Source: an uncultured Bacteroidota bacterium | GTDB lineage: Bacteria; Bacteroidota; Bacteroidia; 2-12-FULL-35-15 | Assembly: GCA_903911435.1 (NCBI GenBank) | Contig: CAIWDF010000275.1 | Span: forward strand, 1 to 47,636 | DNA: 47,636 bases | Direction: 5' to 3' | Shown: positions 45,301 to 47,636 of the stretch, piece by piece | How the letters are laid out: the number at the start of each line of letters is the position of its first letter | How positions within the stretch are numbered: the first letter of the stretch is position 1 | Program-made: the position numbers and the translations under genes | The notes under the pieces: model-generated | The model's input: only the letters and a program-made list of their open reading frames with translations | Told to the model about the DNA's origin: nothing | The model's database searches: none

Positions 45301-47096
45301 ATAACAAAGGTAGCAGTGGATGAAGAACCCAAACAACCTCCCGAAGCTGCTACCGTATTGGTAACAGTATATGTTCCGGGTGTGCTAGCCCCTATGTTCA
45401 CCACACCGGTGGCAGCATTTACAAACACTAAGCCTACTGGAGTAGCAGTAAAATTACCTGCAATACCTCCTCCTGTGAAGGTTGGTGAAGGATTGGCTGC
45501 TGTGGAACAATAGGGCGAACCAGAATAATTAAAGGTAGAAACTGCCGAGCCTGTGATGGTTACGTTTACAGATGTTGAACTAGGACAAGTGCCTGTGAAC
45601 AATGAATAAGTAATGCTAAACGTTCCTGCCGAACTTGCAGCTAAATTGATTACTCCGGTGGCCGCATTTATGGATAAGCCTGCGGGGGTTGCCGAAAACG
45701 AACCTCCTGCAACACCCGTAATGGTAGGTGTTTGATTTCCTGCTCCTGTACAATAAGCAGATGATGAATATGAAAAATTGGAATTCTGAGCAACTGTTAT
45801 TGAAATGTTTGATGTAGCAGTAACCTGAGGACAACCTCCTGTTGCTGCTACTGTATTGGTAACTGTAAAATTAGTACCTGTGGCACTTGCTGCTAAGTTA
45901 ACTTCTCCTGTTGATGAATTAGCAAATACCAGCCCAGCAGGACTAGATGTGAACACTCCTGCGGTTCCTGCACCGATAAAAATAGGGAAAGGATTAAAAT
46001 CGTTTTGGCAATAAGGGGGAATAAAAGTAAATGCTGCCGAAGAATTGGTGATGGTGATTGGGGGGCTTATGTTGCTTATTAATGCGGGGTTGGTACTAAC
46101 AATTTGAATTAAAAACCCCGAACTTGTTGCAGAAAAGCATGGCAATGTCAACGAAATGGTTCCTGATGAGGTTCCTCCAATCATTGAGGTAGATGTTGGA
46201 ACAGCAAAACTTCCTGTCCCATCCGAAACTTGCGCAGTGAATGTGTTACCGGCATTAAATACACCTGATATCGTAAACGGAACATTTATGGTAGAACAAG
46301 CACAAAATGGGCCTCCAACGATTGCACCTAAGGTGATGCTATTGGCCGAAGGAGTGGCAAGGGTAATATCGTCAATGGCTACCGAAGGGTCGGTGCCTAC
46401 TCCATCATCATTGTTTTTCCAACGGAAACCAATTTTTACACTTGCCACATTATTACAAGCTACTGGCAATGCCACCGAATACGCTGTCCACAGACCTTGT
46501 GGCGAACAAGTGCCAAATGAAGTGATGGCAGGTGTGGATAACAAAGTCCAAGAGGTACCATTATTGATAGAATATTCCACTGTCATAAAATCGCTTGCAG
46601 CTGTACCGTGCAGCATGTAGTTAAATGAAAGGGTAATATTGGTATGACCTGTACAGTTAATGGTTGGCGATTGTGCGCGTGTATCGGTGAGTACACAGAT
46701 TCCCAAACCACACATTCCGCCTGCATCATAAGATGCTCCTTCATCGAGAACAAATCCATCATTAGCACCTATGTGTAAGGTTTGATTATTCAGTCCCGAA
46801 TTGCCAACGTCTAAACATCCGTCTCCACAATTACCCACACCCATGCCTGCTTCGGTAGAACTAACAAACCAAGCGTTGGCTTGTGCATTATTGGTTCCGG
46901 GCGAACCGATGGTCCATGCTCCATTGGAGCCCATGTAAGCAGCAGCACTTTGCCCTTGAAGACAAGCACCTGTACCAAACGATTCTTGCCAAAAAACTTG
47001 CGATTGTGCACCAACAGACACCATCATGAATAGCACGATGGCTATGGCTTTGCCTTTAGTGTAAGTAATATAATTAGTAAAAGTAATTTTTCTCAT
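42318..47096 (-). CDS. giant repeat adhesin with type B T9SS sorting domain
   Basis: 1592 residues. A signal segment (AIAIVLFMMVSVGAQSQ) and an N-terminal module of about 230 residues precede eleven Ig-like repeats of about 80 residues (FxYxxxxYC...TGGxAGTF...GxVNLxAST...TVTNTxAAxGxC), each with two cysteines. For repeats 1 to 8 two types alternate, one with TNTVAASGGC, the other with ITYTT, as a 160-residue superunit; repeats 9 to 11 are all of the first type. A PKD-like domain follows (CVTFTDLSTGNPTNWQW), another Ig-like part, and a type B sorting domain (MPTGLSPNGDGNNDVLYV). It is paired with the PorP/SprF gene, as in SprB/SprF, suggesting a surface adhesin. Confidence 0.93.
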   Translation of the reverse strand: MRKITFTNYITYTKGKAIAIVLFMMVSVGAQSQVFWQESFGTGACLQGQSAAAYMGSNGAWTIGSPGTNNAQANAWFVSSTEAGMGVGNCGDGCLDVGNSGLNNQTLHIGANDGFVLDEGASYDAGGMCGLGICVLTDTRAQSPTINCTGHTNITLSFNYMLHGTAASDFMTVEYSINNGTSWTLLSTPAITSFGTCSPQGLWTAYSVALPVACNNVASVKIGFRWKNNDDGVGTDPSVAIDDITLATPSANSITLGAIVGGPFCACSTINVPFTISGVFNAGNTFTAQVSDGTGSFAVPTSTSMIGGTSSGTISLTLPCFSATSSGFLIQIVSTNPALISNISPPITITNSSAAFTFIPPYCQNDFNPFPIFIGAGTAGVFTSSPAGLVFANSSTGEVNLAASATGTNFTVTNTVAATGGCPQVTATSNISITVAQNSNFSYSSSAYCTGAGNQTPTITGVAGGSFSATPAGLSINAATGVINLAASSAGTFSITYSLFTGTCPSSTSVNVTITGSAVSTFNYSGSPYCSTAANPSPTFTGGGIAGNFTATPVGLVFVNAATGVVNIGASTPGTYTVTNTVAASGGCLGSSSTATFVISALANAGFNYSAAAYCQSGTNPLPTVTGVAGGTFTSTPAGLSINSSSGLINLVGSTLNTYTVTYTTSGACSSSSSVTVGITTAPVGTFNYAGTPYCSSATNPLPTFTGGGIAGTFSSTPGLVFVNTATGEVNLLASTAGTYTVTNTIAASGACSASTSTSTIVINAAQDASFSFASPSYCQAGTNPSPNITGTAGGTFTATPAGLVFSNATTGLINIAASTINSYVITYTTAGPCAATSSASLDVVNSPIASFSYTGNPYCTDGSDPSPTYSVGGVAGTFSSTTGLVFVGGGAAGQVDLSASTPGSYTVTNFIAALGGCPSVTATSIIDINVAEDSSFSYSANDYCQSGTNPIPTITGTPGGTFSSTPGLVFVSASTGEINLAASTAGGPYNITYTTPGPNCISTMTVAVTISAAPVATFSYPSYAYCQNGTNPSPTYSGGGTAGNYSASPAGLTFVSTTTGVVNLLTSIPGTYVITNNVTSTGVCPPATDTTTIVIDAASTGAFSYTGSPYCQNGTNPVPAFTLGSVAGTFTSTPLGLSIIATTGAVNLGLSTANTYTVTNTIGASGACPVVVNTATIQIVASPVATFSYTPMSYCQNATNPSPVFSGGGTAGSFTSTVGLSINGSTGVVSLLSSSQGTYLVTNTIAATASCAAVTDTSTIIIHSNPIVTINSPAICQGQAATLTAAGAISYTWSAGATSTGTSTATASPAVTTTYTITGIGAGGCTGSALSTVTVNNCNIVPNFVADDTVLCQSGCVTFTDLSTGNPTNWQWVFQDGTPSTSTSSGPINVCYSTLGSHFVTLIVSNSTSTDTLTRNFYIDVVEPIPVTITGITTINSCESTELTAMPAGTAYLWGPNDAVNCNTCQTATMSPTVTQPYYVTYTDINGCTDSDTTIVVVTDVYTYYMPTGLSPNGDGNNDVLYVHGRGIDYFDLKIFDRVGEKVFETTSFDSGWDGTWHGLGMNDNSFTYALSVTYCTGQTVKENGTLTVVR

Positions 47097-47150
47097 GTGT
47101 ACTGGTATTTAATAAAACTACATCCCTATTCGTTGCGAAATAAAGGAGAC

Positions 47151-47158
47151 CAAAAATA
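47151..47158 (-). promoter_or_regulatory. -7 promoter element TATTTTTG
   Basis: On the minus strand, 54 bases before the ATG of the 1592-residue adhesin gene. It would drive the adhesin and PorP/SprF pair. Confidence 0.5.
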
Positions 47159-47200
47159 AGAACAATTTTTTACATTTGGTGAAGTAATGTTAAAATAAAT

Positions 47201-47225
47201 AAAGCCCCGCTTTTGGCAGGGCTTT
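47201..47225 (-). terminator. hairpin terminator after the sorting-domain remnant
   Basis: AAAGCCCCGC pairs with GCAGGGCTTT with one mismatch, followed on the minus strand by a T-rich run. Its presence shows the truncated gene was once the end of a transcript. Confidence 0.75.
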
Positions 47226-47249
47226 ATACTCGGTATAAAAAATCATAGA

Positions 47250-47465
47250 TTATTGTTTCACCATCTTTTTTGTATCAATTATTTTAACAACCGCTACCAA
47301 GTTATAAGAATACATACCATTGCTTAAATCTTGGGTAAAAACATTTAATTGCCCTTGACCTTTTTGAGTAAGTTCAAGCGATTGAATTAATTTACCTTCT
47401 ACGTCATAAAACAGTATTTGAGCTTTGCCAATAGGTAGAAAGTTTTGACCAACTAGTAAAGCGAC
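47250..47465 (-). pseudogene. remnant of a type A T9SS sorting-domain gene
   Basis: An open stretch of 71 codons ending in TAA at 47250. It is not listed as a gene by length, but reads as a type A sorting domain: FLPIGKAQILFYDVEGKLIQ, then DLSNGMYSYNLVAVV and KKMVKQ at the end. Immediately upstream, a TGA at 47466-47468 lies in the same frame, and further TGA codons recur through array A5. No suitable start is found in between, so the C-terminal domain is cut from its protein. Array A5 begins within it. The rest of the gene, if any, lies beyond the window. Confidence 0.75.
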
Positions 47466-47636
47466 TCAACCAACTTGCAGAATGACTTTACCAACTGGTA
47501 GAGCGACTCAACCAACAGGTAGAACGACTCAATCAACTAGTAGAATGACTTTACCAACTGGTAGAGTGACTCAACCAACAAGTAGAATGACTTTACCAAC
47601 TGGTAGAGTGACTCAACCAACAGGTAGAATGACTCA
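47428..47636. repeat. 21-bp tandem array A5 (runs off window edge)
   Basis: Nine units in steps of 21 from 47449, core CCAACTGGTAGAGTGACTC, the last one cut by the edge. Two end types, one with ACTCAA and one with ACTTTA, mostly alternate, giving an imperfect 42-bp superperiod. A diverged tenth unit in exact phase lies at 47428-47448 (14 of 20 bases equal the last unit), and this one is part of the sorting-domain reading frame. On the minus strand the ACTCAA units put TGA stops in that frame. Confidence 0.95.

Noticed and set aside
42969-46768. Frames antisense to the 1592-residue adhesin
   Set aside because: Low-complexity Ser/Thr/Gly codons leave shadow frames open on the other strand; none has family features.

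Overview
The window comes from an AT-rich member of the Bacteroidota, outside the classic gut Bacteroidales as far as gene content shows. The evidence is three type B (gliding-motility-associated) and three type A type IX secretion sorting domains (one of the latter on a gene fragment), a PorP/SprF outer-membrane protein, a BshA (bacillithiol) glycosyltransferase, and a Bacteroidota -7 promoter element (TAnnTTTG) just upstream of at least fourteen genes. Genus or order cannot be fixed from the sequence alone. No rRNA, tRNA, transposase, integrase, phage gene or CRISPR array was seen.

Layout. 1-5.1 kb: a 21-bp tandem array, then a minus-strand pair encoding a thioester-containing alpha-2-macroglobulin and a small membrane-anchored protein. 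5.3-12.9 kb: two giant secreted type B proteins and a seven-bladed RCC1-type propeller with a type A tail. 12.9-17 kb: a PAS histidine kinase, an outer-membrane barrel and a periplasmic thioredoxin-fold protein. 17-18 kb: a gene-free kilobase with a second 21-bp array and several dispersed repeat relics. 18-24.5 kb: an APH-family kinase, inositol monophosphatase with a 39-residue membrane protein abutting it, a polyproline exported protein, a TetA-like MFS pump, a cytochrome c/copper-monooxygenase-like lipoprotein, two related tiny basic lipoproteins, and the C-terminal stub of a DUF6624-like gene. 24.5-29 kb: a BNR/sortilin-type propeller with a type A tail, an unknown helical protein, and a gene-free kilobase with two more 21-bp arrays. 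29-35.3 kb: proteostasis and redox housekeeping genes (tig-clpP-clpX, a Lys/Glu-rich exported peptide, bshA, pcm-clpS). 35.4-38.7 kb: a probable surface-polysaccharide operon. 38.9-41.1 kb: 3-hydroxyacyl-CoA dehydrogenase, a DUF58 protein and thioredoxin. 41.2-47.1 kb: a PorP/SprF protein with its 1592-residue repeat adhesin. 47.2 kb to the end: a type A sorting-domain remnant running straight into a fifth 21-bp array.

The most unusual signal is structural. Five tandem arrays with different unit sequences all have a period of exactly 21 bp, and all lie outside intact genes. One (17.2 kb) is bounded by an inverted copy of its own unit. Another (47.4 kb) begins inside the coding frame of a secretion-tail gene and puts in-frame stops upstream of it. 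Two neighbouring arrays at 28.2 and 28.5 kb share the same central heptamer at the same place in the unit. I do not know a described system matching this set; the evidence is sequence pattern only.

Several starts were moved from the longest possible frame to an internal ATG. In four cases the longest frame begins at a TTG inside or beside the -7 promoter element; in others a signal peptide, a family N-terminus or a strong ribosome binding site decides the start.
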